A stretch of DNA of 64,000 nt from Ezakiella coagulans (GCF_003096635.1 NZ_QEKV01000005.1:1-64000); one strand, 5' to 3'. Positions 9,590 to 17,550 are shown, numbered from the stretch's first letter. Numbers and translations are program-made. The notes: a model not told the origin generated them from the sequence alone.

Positions 9590-9712
9590 TTGCGAGGAAT
9601 TTTCGATGAGAAACGCTTAAGATGAAATATTTTAGGAGTGAGGCGTACTGACAAGTACGTCGCAGCGACTGAAATATTGAATCAAGCGTTTATCGCGAAA
9701 ATAACCGCAAAT
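9590..9712. repeat. Family C palindromic repeat, copy 2
   Basis: Same ends (ATTTGCGAGGA, ACCGCAAAT) and outer stem as copy 1. The tip reads CGTACT-GACA-AGTACG, and the side after the tip diverges to CGCAGCGACTGAAATATTG. It begins 9 bases past the stop codon of the OsmC-like gene. Confidence 0.85.
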
Positions 9713-9720
9713 AACCCCCA

Positions 9721-10209
9721 TTATAGTTGAAATAAAAACTCCACATCTATCTCAAAGCCTTCTTTCACTCCTTGATAGACCGGGTCTCGTTCAATTGCTT
9801 TTCTCATAAATTTCTCGCCTTCTTCATGTGTGAAGTCGTCGATGTAGTAATAAATTTTAATTTTTATCTTTTCTATTTCAGGCGTTTCCTCTATTCCCAC
9901 AACTTTCAAAGTACGAAGCGGATTTGTCACGCGAACGCTTGCTCTTCCCTCGATTTCATCGAGTTCCGCTCGAGCAATTTTCGCTTCGCGGATAATTGTA
10001 AGAATCATCGATTCCATAATTCCCGCAACAAAAATTTCAACGCTTGAGAGCTCGTCTTTTTCGTTGTCATACGGAAGCTCTTGATCAGTCGATATATAGC
10101 TTGCATCTCCGTATGTGTTAACTCTTTTAAGATCGTTCGAAGTTGTTCGCATTGTAAAATCGAAAACTTCCGCCTCTTTTGAGCTGTCAAATATTTCCTT
10201 ACTTGTCAT
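9721..10209 (-). CDS. OsmC-like protein, last gene of a four-gene operon
   Basis: 162 residues with no signal peptide. The central part (SSVEIFVAGIMESMILTIIR, then IEGRASVRVTNP) and the C-terminal RDPVYQ...GFEIDVEF pattern resemble the OsmC/Ohr fold, a family that includes peroxide reductases and proteins of unknown function. I do not see the two well-placed catalytic cysteines of true Ohr/OsmC, so a peroxidase role is doubtful. The ATG overlaps the stop of the core-MetE-like gene by 11 bases, which implies translational coupling and a shared role. The assignment is by pattern recognition only. Confidence 0.6.
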   Translation of the reverse strand: MTSKEIFDSSKEAEVFDFTMRTTSNDLKRVNTYGDASYISTDQELPYDNEKDELSSVEIFVAGIMESMILTIIREAKIARAELDEIEGRASVRVTNPLRTLKVVGIEETPEIEKIKIKIYYYIDDFTHEEGEKFMRKAIERDPVYQGVKEGFEIDVEFLFQL

Positions 10210-11374
10210 ATTTTTCTTCCAAATATTTTACCGCTGTCTGAAGTTCGCTGAGTTTTTTATCTATTATTTCCAGAGTGTTCACAGGTCTGTTTGAGAATGT
10301 GGCAAATCCGCAATCAGGATTTAAAAATAGTCTTTCTTTCGATGTAAATCGAAGTGCTTCTTCAGCTCTTTCAATCATGTCTTCATGCTTTTCAATAACA
10401 TCTGTTCTCGGATTTATTACTCCGAGTCCCAAAATGATTTCTTCTCTTATCTTTTTTGATTCGAAAAGACTCGAAAGCTCTCCTGCTCTTTTCGTTGAAA
10501 ATTCGAGCATCAAAGCATCAGTGTCGATGTTTTCAAAGAGCTTTATAAGCGGCGTGTATGGTCCGGAAAGAAGAATCGATTCATCTTTCGACCAGTTTCC
10601 ACGGCAAACGTGGAGTGCTCTCATCGATTTTGTTCTGTCGATTTTTGCCATACATGATTTTATAAGATGCGTAGCAAATTCGAGTTCCTGGGTCGGGTCT
10701 TTCTTTTCGGACAGTGCAGCACACATAAATGTTCGAGGTTTTCCTTCAGTGAAAACAACTTCTGTCAAAACCGGTTCGTCAAATTGGATTATATCCACTC
10801 CGATTTCTTGAAGTTCCTTGATTTCTTCAGCATAAATCTTTATGACATCTTCGCCGAGTTCCTCTTTCGAATCATATCCGTTTTTCGATAGTGCCGGAAG
10901 CCACATTGAACGAGTCACAAGATAAGGCCCCGGAAGAGTAATCTTAACTTTTTTATCCGTTCTCTTTTTAAGTCTTTTTAATTCATCGCAAACAATATTT
11001 GTCCTTCTAGAAATTTTTCCTTCACAAATTGCATTTTTTATACTTATTGCAGGAACATCTAAGATCGACAAAATTTCTTCAAATGCCTTTTTGTCTTCGA
11101 CATAGTCTAGCATTTCAGCCATAGACATCATTCTGACTCCGGCAAGCTTAGTTGCAATGAATGAAACATAGTTGTCTCTTGATAGCTCGCCCGATGAAAT
11201 ATATGTGATATTGTTTTTTTCTTGAAGCTTTACAACTTCATCTTCTTCGCCATCGATGATATTTAAAAACTCCGCCTCACTTATAGAGCCCTTGGATCTC
11301 TTCCTAAGGGCTCTTAAAATCTCATCGTTTCTTGGCATGCTTCCAATAAGTGAGGTTGAAAACGATTTAGTCAC
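10199..11374 (-). CDS. Core-MetE-like (cobalamin-independent methionine synthase C-terminal domain) protein
   Basis: 391 residues forming one UROD/MetE-like barrel. It lacks the N-terminal half of full MetE (about 750 residues). Likely zinc ligands are present: His and Cys in LHVCRGN, Glu in MLEFS, and Cys in NPDCGFATF. IQFDEPVL is the usual substrate-site strand. Core-MetE proteins in other anaerobes transfer methyl groups, in some cases from corrinoids; here the substrate is unknown. It starts with GTG at 11374, overlapping the end of the binding-protein gene (CGTGACTAA), and its own stop overlaps the OsmC-like gene. A full corrinoid MetH exists at 57-62 kb, so this enzyme probably acts on another methylated sulfur or selenium compound. 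That last point is inference. Confidence 0.85.
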   Translation of the reverse strand: MTKSFSTSLIGSMPRNDEILRALRKRSKGSISEAEFLNIIDGEEDEVVKLQEKNNITYISSGELSRDNYVSFIATKLAGVRMMSMAEMLDYVEDKKAFEEILSILDVPAISIKNAICEGKISRRTNIVCDELKRLKKRTDKKVKITLPGPYLVTRSMWLPALSKNGYDSKEELGEDVIKIYAEEIKELQEIGVDIIQFDEPVLTEVVFTEGKPRTFMCAALSEKKDPTQELEFATHLIKSCMAKIDRTKSMRALHVCRGNWSKDESILLSGPYTPLIKLFENIDTDALMLEFSTKRAGELSSLFESKKIREEIILGLGVINPRTDVIEKHEDMIERAEEALRFTSKERLFLNPDCGFATFSNRPVNTLEIIDKKLSELQTAVKYLEEKYDK

Positions 11375-12191
11375 GATATTTCCCGAAAAAGTCTAAATAC
11401 TTTTCCGCATTTGTTATTTGTTCGAAACCTGTTGTGCGACCCGGAACCCATTCTTTGAGTCCTTCCATGTCCATAATTTTCTTATGTTCAGGATCGTTGT
11501 AATCCATTGTGAAAAGGATTTTTGACCAATCTTTAAAATCTTCACTTGGGAATCCTATTCTTGCTGAGAAAATACAGTGGTCGAAGTGTGGTGTTTCGCC
11601 CAAAACTTCCAATTGATTTTTGTCAATCGTGCCGTCGTTTGTCCAAGCGTTGTAGTTTAAGTCGATTGTGAAAGCGCAGTCAACGTCTCCGTTTTCAAGG
11701 GCTTTAACAGCATCGAGTTCTCCTCCGACGTGGTCGCCGTTTAGACCAACTCCCTTGTCAAATCTGACTTCTTCATAATCCTTTCCATATTCGAGACCCT
11801 TAGTCTTTAAATAGTAGATTGGAATGAGTCTTGCTTGCGGGCTGTCGAAAGCACCGAAACCAATTTTTTTGCCTTTTAAGTCTTCAAAGGATTTAATATC
11901 TCCACCTTTTCTGACTAGACAAATAGTCTTTCTGTCTTGGTCGGTATCTCTCATTGGACCATTTTCACTTTCGCCTTTTGTTCTTATTTGAGTTTGAAGC
12001 CATGCGAGCGGACTGTTCCATGCGATGTCTATGTCGCCGTTTACAACTGCATCAACTTGCAAATCATAATCTTTGAAATAAACACCTTCAACATCCATGC
12101 CACGTTCAATAAAGAACTTGTGGATCATATCCCAAATAATTGTAACCTTCGGATCGTATATAACTGCACCAACTCTAATTTTATTTGTCAT
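11367..12191 (-). CDS. PhnD-like periplasmic-binding-protein fold, without signal peptide
   Basis: 274 residues beginning MTNKIRVGAVIYDPKV and running straight into the first strand of the binding fold, with no signal peptide or lipobox. The ATG at 12191 has GGTGAT upstream; the longer reading adds nothing signal-like. Family hallmarks are DIAWNSPLAWL, SFEDLKGKKIGFGAFDSPQA (the usual hinge strand) and VDCAFTIDLNYNAW. Relatives are phosphonate/phosphite/selenate-type binding proteins of ABC importers, but no permease or ATPase gene is nearby. A cytoplasmic sensor, ligand carrier or enzyme is therefore likelier than transport. It lies 8 bases after the flavoprotein gene and overlaps the core-MetE-like gene. 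Confidence 0.8.
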   Translation of the reverse strand: MTNKIRVGAVIYDPKVTIIWDMIHKFFIERGMDVEGVYFKDYDLQVDAVVNGDIDIAWNSPLAWLQTQIRTKGESENGPMRDTDQDRKTICLVRKGGDIKSFEDLKGKKIGFGAFDSPQARLIPIYYLKTKGLEYGKDYEEVRFDKGVGLNGDHVGGELDAVKALENGDVDCAFTIDLNYNAWTNDGTIDKNQLEVLGETPHFDHCIFSARIGFPSEDFKDWSKILFTMDYNDPEHKKIMDMEGLKEWVPGRTTGFEQITNAEKYLDFFGKYRD

Positions 12192-12199
12192 AATATCAC

Positions 12200-13324
12200 C
12201 TATGGAATCGGTTGATCTGTAATGAGTTTTCCGAGCCAAATGGTCAAAACGTCAACTGACGGTGCCATGATTTGGCTTGCGTATGCGTCTCTCATGAGTC
12301 TTTCGAGCGGACCTGATTTGTTATAAGCTTTTCCGCCGCCAACTCTCATTGCGTCGATTGATGTCTCAATTGCTGCTTCACTTGCTGCGATTCTTGCTGC
12401 AATAATATCAACAACTGCATCTGCATCACCTCTAACAGCTTTATCTGCTGCGTGAGCTGTAAGTGCTGCTGCTGCATTTACACGGTTGTAAATTTTTGCA
12501 AGGTGAATTTGAACTGTTTCAATATTTGCAAGGCTTGATCCGTCAGGATATTTTCTTGCTGTTGCATGTTCAACTGCAGCTCTTGAAATTGCACGTCCAA
12601 GTCCGGAGTAAACACTTGCAAGACCGAGAATAAAGAACGGTGCAACAATTGAGAATACTTGACCAAGTCCGCTTCCCCATTCGCCGATTTTGTATAATTC
12701 ATCGAGATGTACATCGTTTAATTCCATTGGGCATGAAGCATTTCCTCTCATTCCCATACCGTGCCAATTTTCCATTTCGAATTTCAAGCCTTCGCTTCCG
12801 AGTGGAACTACCCAGTTGTCGATTTCGCCTTCCTTCTTTGAAGGAGCCAAAACTAAATAATAGCTTGCATATTCTGCAGATGTAACCATTGACTTTTTAC
12901 CGCTGATAACAGCTTCTCCGTCAAGGTGTTTAATATTAAGTTCCGGTTTATAGAAGTGCGTTCCTGTTCCAAGTTCACTGTATGCGAGTGCACAGAATTT
13001 TCTTTCATTAATAACTTCGCCTACAATTTTTTTCTTAAGTTCTTCTGAACCTTGTCCTAAGATACACATAAGTGCAACATTGTGCATCATATAGCAGAGA
13101 CCGACTGTTGCACAGCTTTCTGCTAAACCTTGGCAAACTTGTGAGTGGTCTTTAATTGTACCGCCTTCTCCTCCCATTTCCTTTGGGATCATTAATTTAA
13201 AAAATCCTTCTTCTCCTAATTTGTCAAAAATTTCTTTTGGAAATCTTGCTTCTTCATCAATTTTTGTCGCAATCGGATCCACATATTTTTTCGCGAATTC
13301 TCTTGCTCTTTCGTATGAATTCAT
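12200..13324 (-). CDS. Acyl-CoA-dehydrogenase-fold flavoprotein, first gene of the operon
   Basis: 374 residues. The ATG at 13324 is preceded by AAAGGAGG. The whole acyl-CoA dehydrogenase fold is present: LMIPKEMGGEGG, CYMMHNVALM, CALAYSELGTG, a glycine-rich middle domain, and GLASVYSGLGRAI. Near the C-terminus true short-chain dehydrogenases carry the catalytic Glu in a YEGT motif; here the segment reads SQIMAPSVDVLTIWLGK, with no Glu. This resembles the flavin monooxygenase/desulfurisation branch (DszC/SfnC-like) rather than beta-oxidation enzymes. No electron-transfer flavoprotein genes are adjacent. Function is inferred to be flavin chemistry on a small, possibly sulfur-containing, molecule. 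Confidence 0.85.
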   Translation of the reverse strand: MNSYERAREFAKKYVDPIATKIDEEARFPKEIFDKLGEEGFFKLMIPKEMGGEGGTIKDHSQVCQGLAESCATVGLCYMMHNVALMCILGQGSEELKKKIVGEVINERKFCALAYSELGTGTHFYKPELNIKHLDGEAVISGKKSMVTSAEYASYYLVLAPSKKEGEIDNWVVPLGSEGLKFEMENWHGMGMRGNASCPMELNDVHLDELYKIGEWGSGLGQVFSIVAPFFILGLASVYSGLGRAISRAAVEHATARKYPDGSSLANIETVQIHLAKIYNRVNAAAALTAHAADKAVRGDADAVVDIIAARIAASEAAIETSIDAMRVGGGKAYNKSGPLERLMRDAYASQIMAPSVDVLTIWLGKLITDQPIP

Positions 13325-13356
13325 AATATAAACCTCCTTTAATAGCTTATATTTCA

Positions 13357-13386
13357 AGTATATCACAACGATTTATCAATATCCAA
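13357..13386 (-). promoter_or_regulatory. Candidate promoter of the four-gene operon
   Basis: Minus strand TTGGAT (13381-13386), 18-base spacer, TATACT (13357-13362), about 30 bases upstream of the start codon. Confidence 0.5.
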
Positions 13387-13779
13387 TAGAAAATTTCAAT
13401 CGTTTTTCAGATTTTTATTTATAAACTCTATAATGATAATTTTAATTTTAAGCTTTTAATAATTTATTAATTAAATTAAATTTTATTATAATATTAATTT
13501 ATAAATCATATAAACATTTATATAACCAACATTCAATCTCAAAAATAATATAATCTAAATAAAAATATTTCCAAAGATTTTTTTCACATCAAATTTAATA
13601 TTATTTTTATATTTTTACTTGAAAATATTTCTTTTGCAGTTATATTGGCAAGTAAATTTTTAAACTCATCAAAATATATATATAATTAAAAACATTAATA
13701 TAATTATAAATTACAATAGATAATATATTTTAATGTTTTTTCTAACACAAAATTCTAGAAACTCACACCACATTTCCTA
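13387..13779. other. Gene-free, very AT-rich divergent intergenic region
   Basis: Almost entirely A and T with many ATTAAT/AATATA runs. It separates the minus-strand operon from the plus-strand lpd gene. No repeat-family element, RNA gene or open frame with a ribosome site was seen. Confidence 0.7.
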
Positions 13780-13830
13780 TTGAAGGAACTGAGTTTTGTT
13801 GTTATAATATAATAAGAATAGTAAGGGAGG
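13780..13830 (+). promoter_or_regulatory. Promoter and ribosome site of the dihydrolipoyl dehydrogenase gene
   Basis: TTGAAG (13780-13785), 17-base spacer, perfect TATAAT (13803-13808), then GGGAGG (13825-13830) seven bases before ATG. Confidence 0.8.
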
Positions 13831-13837
13831 TTTTTAC

Positions 13838-15235
13838 ATGAAACTATTAATCATAGGTGCAGGCCCAGGAGGTTATGAAACTGCAATTCGTGCAGCTCAA
13901 TTGGGTCACGATGTTACACTTGTTGAAAAAGGCGAACTTGGCGGAACTTGTTTAAATATCGGATGTATTCCGACAAAAACACTCGTCAAAATTGCAAGTT
14001 TATATAAAGATATTAAAAGAAGCGAAGAATTCGGCATCGAAGTCGAAGGCTACAAGTTAAATGAAGAAGTTATTTACGAAAGAAAGAAAAAAGTTGTAAA
14101 GTCACTTCAAGATGGAATCGATTTCCTTTTCAAAGGTTATCCGAACCTGACATATATAAAGGGCTTTGCATCTTTTAAAGACAGCAAAACTGTTATTGTT
14201 AAGAAAAATGAAGGTGGCGAAGAAGAGCTAACATTCGACAAATGCATTGTTGCAACCGGATCAAAAGATATGAATCCGCTTCCGGGAAAAGAGCTTCCAA
14301 ACGTTTTAAGTTCGACAGATCTTTTAAACCTTAAGGAAATTCCAAAGTCCATGATTGTCATTGGAACAGGTGTCATTGGTCTTGAATTTGCCTCAATCTA
14401 TAGCATTTTCGGAACTGATGTAACAGTTATCGGAAACAATGTTTTCAAAGTTTCTGACGGTGAAGTTCAAAAGAGACTTAAAAGTGTTTTAAAATCCGAC
14501 ACGCTAAAATTTGAAGTAAAGCAACGTGCACAAAAAATTGAACAAGACGGCGACCTTTTGAAAGTCACAACAAAAATGACCGGCAAAGACAAGGAAAAAG
14601 AATACAACGCTGAATATGTACTTGTCGCACTCGGAAGATCTTGCAACACTGACGGTTTAAACACAGAAGCAGCAGGACTTAAAACCGAAAAAGGCGGACT
14701 CGTTGTCGACGAAAATCTTATGACAAATGTTGAAAACATTTACGCAATCGGTGACGTAATTTACGGCAATACACAACTCGCTCACCTTGCATCAGCTCAA
14801 GGCATTTGGCTGGTTGAAAAATTCTCAAATGTGAAGACGAAAATTCGTTTAGATCTCGTACCATCTGTTCTATACACAACTCCTGAAGTTGCAATGATTG
14901 GAAAAACAGAAGAAGAACTCACCGAAGAAGGAACAGAGTTTATTAAATCGAAATTCCTCTATCAATCGAACGGAAAAGCTCTCTCCGCATCTGAAACAGA
15001 AGGATTCGTAAAAATTATCGCAAGCCCGGACAAAAAGAAAATTTTGGGCTGCCATATATTGGGTGCCGAAGCAGACTTTATGATTCACTTTGCAAATATC
15101 GCAATGACAAACGATCTATCAGTTGAAGACTTGACCGACATGATCTACGCACACCCGACAGTGAGTGAAGTCTTTAAAGACGCTGTTGAAATGCTTGAAG
15201 ATAAATCAATTAACACACCGAACACAAATAAATAA
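13838..15235 (+). CDS. lpdA: Dihydrolipoyl dehydrogenase-like pyridine nucleotide-disulfide oxidoreductase
   Basis: 465 residues, the usual length. It has an N-terminal FAD site (IIGAGPGGYETAI), the redox pair GGTCLNIGCIPTK, a second nucleotide site (VIGTGVIGLEFASIY), the second FAD motif NIYAIGDV and the C-terminal active-site His in AHPTVSEVFKDAVEML. It would oxidise dihydrolipoyl groups with NAD+. No lipoyl-bearing E2, glycine cleavage H protein or dehydrogenase genes are adjacent; the gene is monocistronic with its own promoter and terminator. In some bacteria such an enzyme, via a lipoylated partner, reduces AhpD, and AhpD-like proteins occur twice in this window; the link here is conjecture. 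Confidence 0.92.
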   Translation: MKLLIIGAGPGGYETAIRAAQLGHDVTLVEKGELGGTCLNIGCIPTKTLVKIASLYKDIKRSEEFGIEVEGYKLNEEVIYERKKKVVKSLQDGIDFLFKGYPNLTYIKGFASFKDSKTVIVKKNEGGEEELTFDKCIVATGSKDMNPLPGKELPNVLSSTDLLNLKEIPKSMIVIGTGVIGLEFASIYSIFGTDVTVIGNNVFKVSDGEVQKRLKSVLKSDTLKFEVKQRAQKIEQDGDLLKVTTKMTGKDKEKEYNAEYVLVALGRSCNTDGLNTEAAGLKTEKGGLVVDENLMTNVENIYAIGDVIYGNTQLAHLASAQGIWLVEKFSNVKTKIRLDLVPSVLYTTPEVAMIGKTEEELTEEGTEFIKSKFLYQSNGKALSASETEGFVKIIASPDKKKILGCHILGAEADFMIHFANIAMTNDLSVEDLTDMIYAHPTVSEVFKDAVEMLEDKSINTPNTNK

Positions 15236-15245
15236 GAGAAATAGA

Positions 15246-15268
15246 GAAAGGCGCTTATTGCGCCTTTC
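15246..15268 (+). terminator. Terminator of lpd
   Basis: Perfect stem GAAAGGCGC / GCGCCTTTC with TTATT loop, followed by TTGTTGTTT, 10 bases past the stop codon. Confidence 0.85.
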
Positions 15269-15277
15269 TTGTTGTTT

Positions 15278-15398
15278 GTGGGTCTTTTCGTGATAAACAC
15301 TTGATTCAATATTTTAGTCGCTGCGACGTACTTGCCAGTACGCCTCACTCCAAAAACACTTCATCTTAACCGTTTCTCATCAAATTATCATCGCAAAC
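15278..15398. repeat. Family C palindromic repeat, inverted copy 3
   Basis: Read in reverse it has the standard ends. AAACGGTT (inside 15370-15377) faces GATAAACACTTG, so the outer stem is imperfect. The tip CGTACTTGCCAGTACG is conserved. It follows the lpd terminator directly. Confidence 0.8.
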
Positions 15399-15447
15399 TG
15401 ATTATATATCTGCGGTCTATTTGCGAATTATTATGTATGAAAATTTA

Positions 15448-15620
15448 AATGACGCCGTAGCGGGACGGACTGTGAAGTCCTTCCTGTGCCCAACCGCATG
15501 AAAAAGAAATCTTCGATTTCGTATTTGAACGCGGGAAGGGTGCCGCCCATTTTTGTGTACGTGGAATATGTAGTATCACCAACAACGGGGTACCCTTAAA
15601 AAATCTCAAACCAAAACCAA
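15448..15620 (+). repeat. Family A palindromic repeat, divergent copy
   Basis: GTAGCGGGACGG opens the element, with a short GGAC-6-GTCC hairpin where other copies have the long arm. An extra stretch (about 15480-15550) holds its own AGAAATC/GATTTC pairing. The tail CACCAACAACG...ATCTCAAACCAAAAC matches the family. Confidence 0.65.
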
Positions 15621-15699
15621 AAATAATTTTCACGCCTATATTCGCAATAAAATATCTAAACAAGAACCATTTGCTAATTTTCAGCCAAACTCCACCGTT

Positions 15700-15825
15700 A
15701 TTTGCGTGGATATTTTGATGAGATGCGCCGTAAACTCAATTTTTGATTGCGCAGGTGTGCTCAAGTGCACTCCGAGCAATCAAATAATTGATGTTTGCAA
15801 GCAGGTCGCAAAATAGACCGCAAAT
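15700..15825. repeat. Family D palindromic repeat, complete copy
   Basis: Ends ATTTGCGTGGA and GACCGCAAAT. Inside, TCAATTTTTGATTGC faces GCAATCAAATAATTGA, and GTGTGCTCAAGTGCAC forms the tip. It shares terminal sequence with family C but has a different interior. It abuts the terminator of the glutaredoxin-like gene. Confidence 0.75.
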
Positions 15826-15830
15826 AAGAA

Positions 15831-15859
15831 AAAGACGCCCTACATAATCAGGCGTCTTT
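15831..15859 (-). terminator. Terminator overlapping the 3' end of the glutaredoxin-like gene
   Basis: AAAGACGCC (15831-15839) pairs with GGCGTCTTT (15851-15859). The second arm contains the last codons, and the stop codon at 15848 begins the loop. A T run follows on the minus strand. Confidence 0.75.
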
Positions 15860-16129
15860 CATAATTTCCTTTTTCAAATCCATCCCATCCTCAAATGAAA
15901 AGAACTTCTCTCCGTCACCGACCATAAAAGTCGGTACGCCGACATTGTTTGCAGCTTTCGTTATATCAAAATACGGATCAACGTCTCTGTATTTTAAAAA
16001 CAGCTTCAAATTTTTCATTGAATCGGTTATGTCGACAATATTCACGTCAACCCCCGAATTTTTTACATACTCAATTGCCGGAGGACAGTCCGGACATTTA
16101 CTTGAAACAAAAAGTGTTAAATCTTTCAT
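15848..16129 (-). CDS. Glutaredoxin-like thiol-disulfide protein
   Basis: 93 residues with a thioredoxin fold. The redox motif is SSKCPDCPPAI after the first strand, and the cis-Pro region is VGVPTFMVGDG. The ATG at 16129 has GGAGGT eight bases upstream. Length and motif fit the small glutaredoxin-like proteins of anaerobic Firmicutes that reduce protein or small-molecule disulfides in the cytoplasm; its partner is not evident. It stands alone between two repeat-bearing gaps. Confidence 0.8.
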   Translation of the reverse strand: MKDLTLFVSSKCPDCPPAIEYVKNSGVDVNIVDITDSMKNLKLFLKYRDVDPYFDITKAANNVGVPTFMVGDGEKFFSFEDGMDLKKEIMKDA

Positions 16130-16199
16130 AATTACCTCCAAAACATATATACCCAAATGACTTCGGTTATATAGTTTTCCGATAGATTATCTTCTAATC

Positions 16200-16610
16200 T
16201 TAATTTTTATTATATCCGAAAAATTTCACCATAAATTTCACGCCTGCACCGAAAAGTGCAGTTCCGAGTCCGGTGTAGAAAAATGCAATATATGAGTCGG
16301 GAATAAGGGAATATTTTCTGATTAAAATTCCAAATGTCATCATAAATGCCATAATGAGAAATGATTTCACATCGAAAAAATTCCAGAAATACTTCTTCTC
16401 TTCTTTGTATGCCCTGATTCTTGTGTTGTGCTTGTCGACAAGTTTTCCAAATACCATAAACCAGAATATGAGCATGACCGCAATCGACAAAAATACATTT
16501 AGAATTGAGAAATTGTCCATATATGCTTCGATGCCAATTTTTATTACGTTGAATCCCGCAAACATCCACACAATACCCGAAATGAATAAAAGCGTTCTCT
16601 TCTTAACCAT
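16200..16610 (-). CDS. Small four-helix integral membrane protein of unknown function
   Basis: 136 residues with four hydrophobic segments at about 6-22, 33-54, 84-98 and 105-128. A charged cytoplasmic loop (DKHNTRIRAYKEEKK) lies between helices two and three. The ATG at 16610 follows GGAGGTGT. I do not recognise the family. No neighbour gives a clue: the next gene upstream is far away beyond the glutaredoxin-like gene and both flanks hold non-coding sequence. Real coding status is supported by the ribosome site, positive-inside charge pattern and codon use like its neighbours. Confidence 0.75.
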   Translation of the reverse strand: MVKKRTLLFISGIVWMFAGFNVIKIGIEAYMDNFSILNVFLSIAVMLIFWFMVFGKLVDKHNTRIRAYKEEKKYFWNFFDVKSFLIMAFMMTFGILIRKYSLIPDSYIAFFYTGLGTALFGAGVKFMVKFFGYNKN

Positions 16611-16822
16611 AATACACCTCCAAATGTTATTTATATCTATATACCCAAATAAAATCTTTTTCGAACATTGTTCATATTGTTTTGCGAGATAAAAATATTT
16701 AAAGGCGAGTATGATAAAATATAAAATTTAAATGTATGAGGTTTCGGGTTATAATTTTATAAACACAACGATATGCAAATAAAAGAGCGAAACCAAAACC
16801 TTCGCCCAACATTTTCCATCTT

Positions 16823-16905
16823 GGCGGCGATACGCCTTTTTATCTCATCTCACGACGAAATCATAGATTTCTGTTCGATGGATAAAAAAACCGGTCGCCG
16901 TTACG
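16823..16905. repeat. Family B palindromic repeat, copy 1
   Basis: GGCGGCGA (outer arm) pairs with TCGCCG. TTTTTATCTCATC pairs with GATGGATAAAAA, and GAAAT/ATTTC closes the tip. The sequence 16693-16822 before it is AT-rich with no gene. Confidence 0.85.
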
Positions 16906-16911
16906 GATAGC

Positions 16912-17110
16912 GTGCAAAATTTGTATTGCGATATCGCCTATACACGTGTGTTTATCTACATCTCATGCGTCGGGACGTAGCCCGACGCTACAATCAACGT
17001 AATCACATACAACAATAATTCATATACAGTAATTTATTCTAACCTTGCAATTTTATTTTTGCGTATAATTTTTACGACATATGATTCTACACATCATTGT
17101 GAGTTCCCCA
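16912..17110. repeat. Family E repeat with GCGTCGGG/CCCGACGC hairpin, copy 1
   Basis: About 200 bases nearly identical to 38073-38273, starting AAAATTTGTATT and ending ACATCATTGTGAGTTCC. The hairpin GCGTCGGG-6-CCCGACGC sits at 16967-16988. It always directly follows a B element. Confidence 0.8.
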
Positions 17111-17111
17111 G

Positions 17112-17215
17112 AACGTAACGGCGGGTTATATCCCGCCGCAATATATTTCGTATATGCAATTTACAACTCTAACAACAACGGTGTGTTAATAAAATATCGA
17201 AACAAACCCCAATTC
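17112..17215 (+). repeat. Family A repeat, short-hairpin copy
   Basis: The stem is GGCGGG-6-CCCGCC, followed by the family tail GCAATTTACAACTCTAACAACAACGG and AATAAAATATCGAAACAAA. It follows element E exactly as at 38274. Confidence 0.75.
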
Positions 17216-17263
17216 ATAAATCAATCCCATCATTGTATGCTCTATATATTATCCCTCCTTTGC

Positions 17264-17352
17264 TGCGACACGATTTTTTATCTCATCTCCTGGCGAAATT
17301 AAAAATTTCTGTTCGATGAATATGATGTGTTCCCAAAACCCACCGTTACAGC
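17264..17352. repeat. Family B repeat, degenerate copy
   Basis: CTGCGACACGATTTTTTATC and TCATCTCCTGGCGAAATTAA match the left arm and tip; the right arm has decayed to ATGAATATGATGTG. The outer GGCGGCGA arm is lost. Confidence 0.6.
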
Positions 17353-17428
17353 AGTGCGCACACACCTCTATAAAAAAACACCATGGAGACGCAGTGTTCC
17401 CGAGGTATTTTGTCACACCACATTCTTC

Positions 17429-17538
17429 GCTAAAATGGATGAATAACGCCGCTTTGGAAGAAGCGACCAACCGAGGCGTATTGGTAAATACGTCGCAGGT
17501 TGGGAACTTCTGAAAAGCAAGTTAGTCGCCATTTTAGC
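17429..17538. repeat. Element F: 110-base palindrome with a C-like core
   Basis: Perfect 10-base ends GCTAAAATGG (17429-17438) and CCATTTTAGC (17529-17538). GCTTTGGAAGAAGC lies on one side, and the core GAGGCGTATTGGTAAATACG resembles the tip of family C. Only one copy is in the window. Confidence 0.6.
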
Positions 17539-17550
17539 AAGAATAATTCC

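Noticed and set aside
9279-9620. 113-residue plus-strand open frame
   Set aside because: Composed of A and C repeat sequence and a terminator, with no ribosome site or family resemblance.
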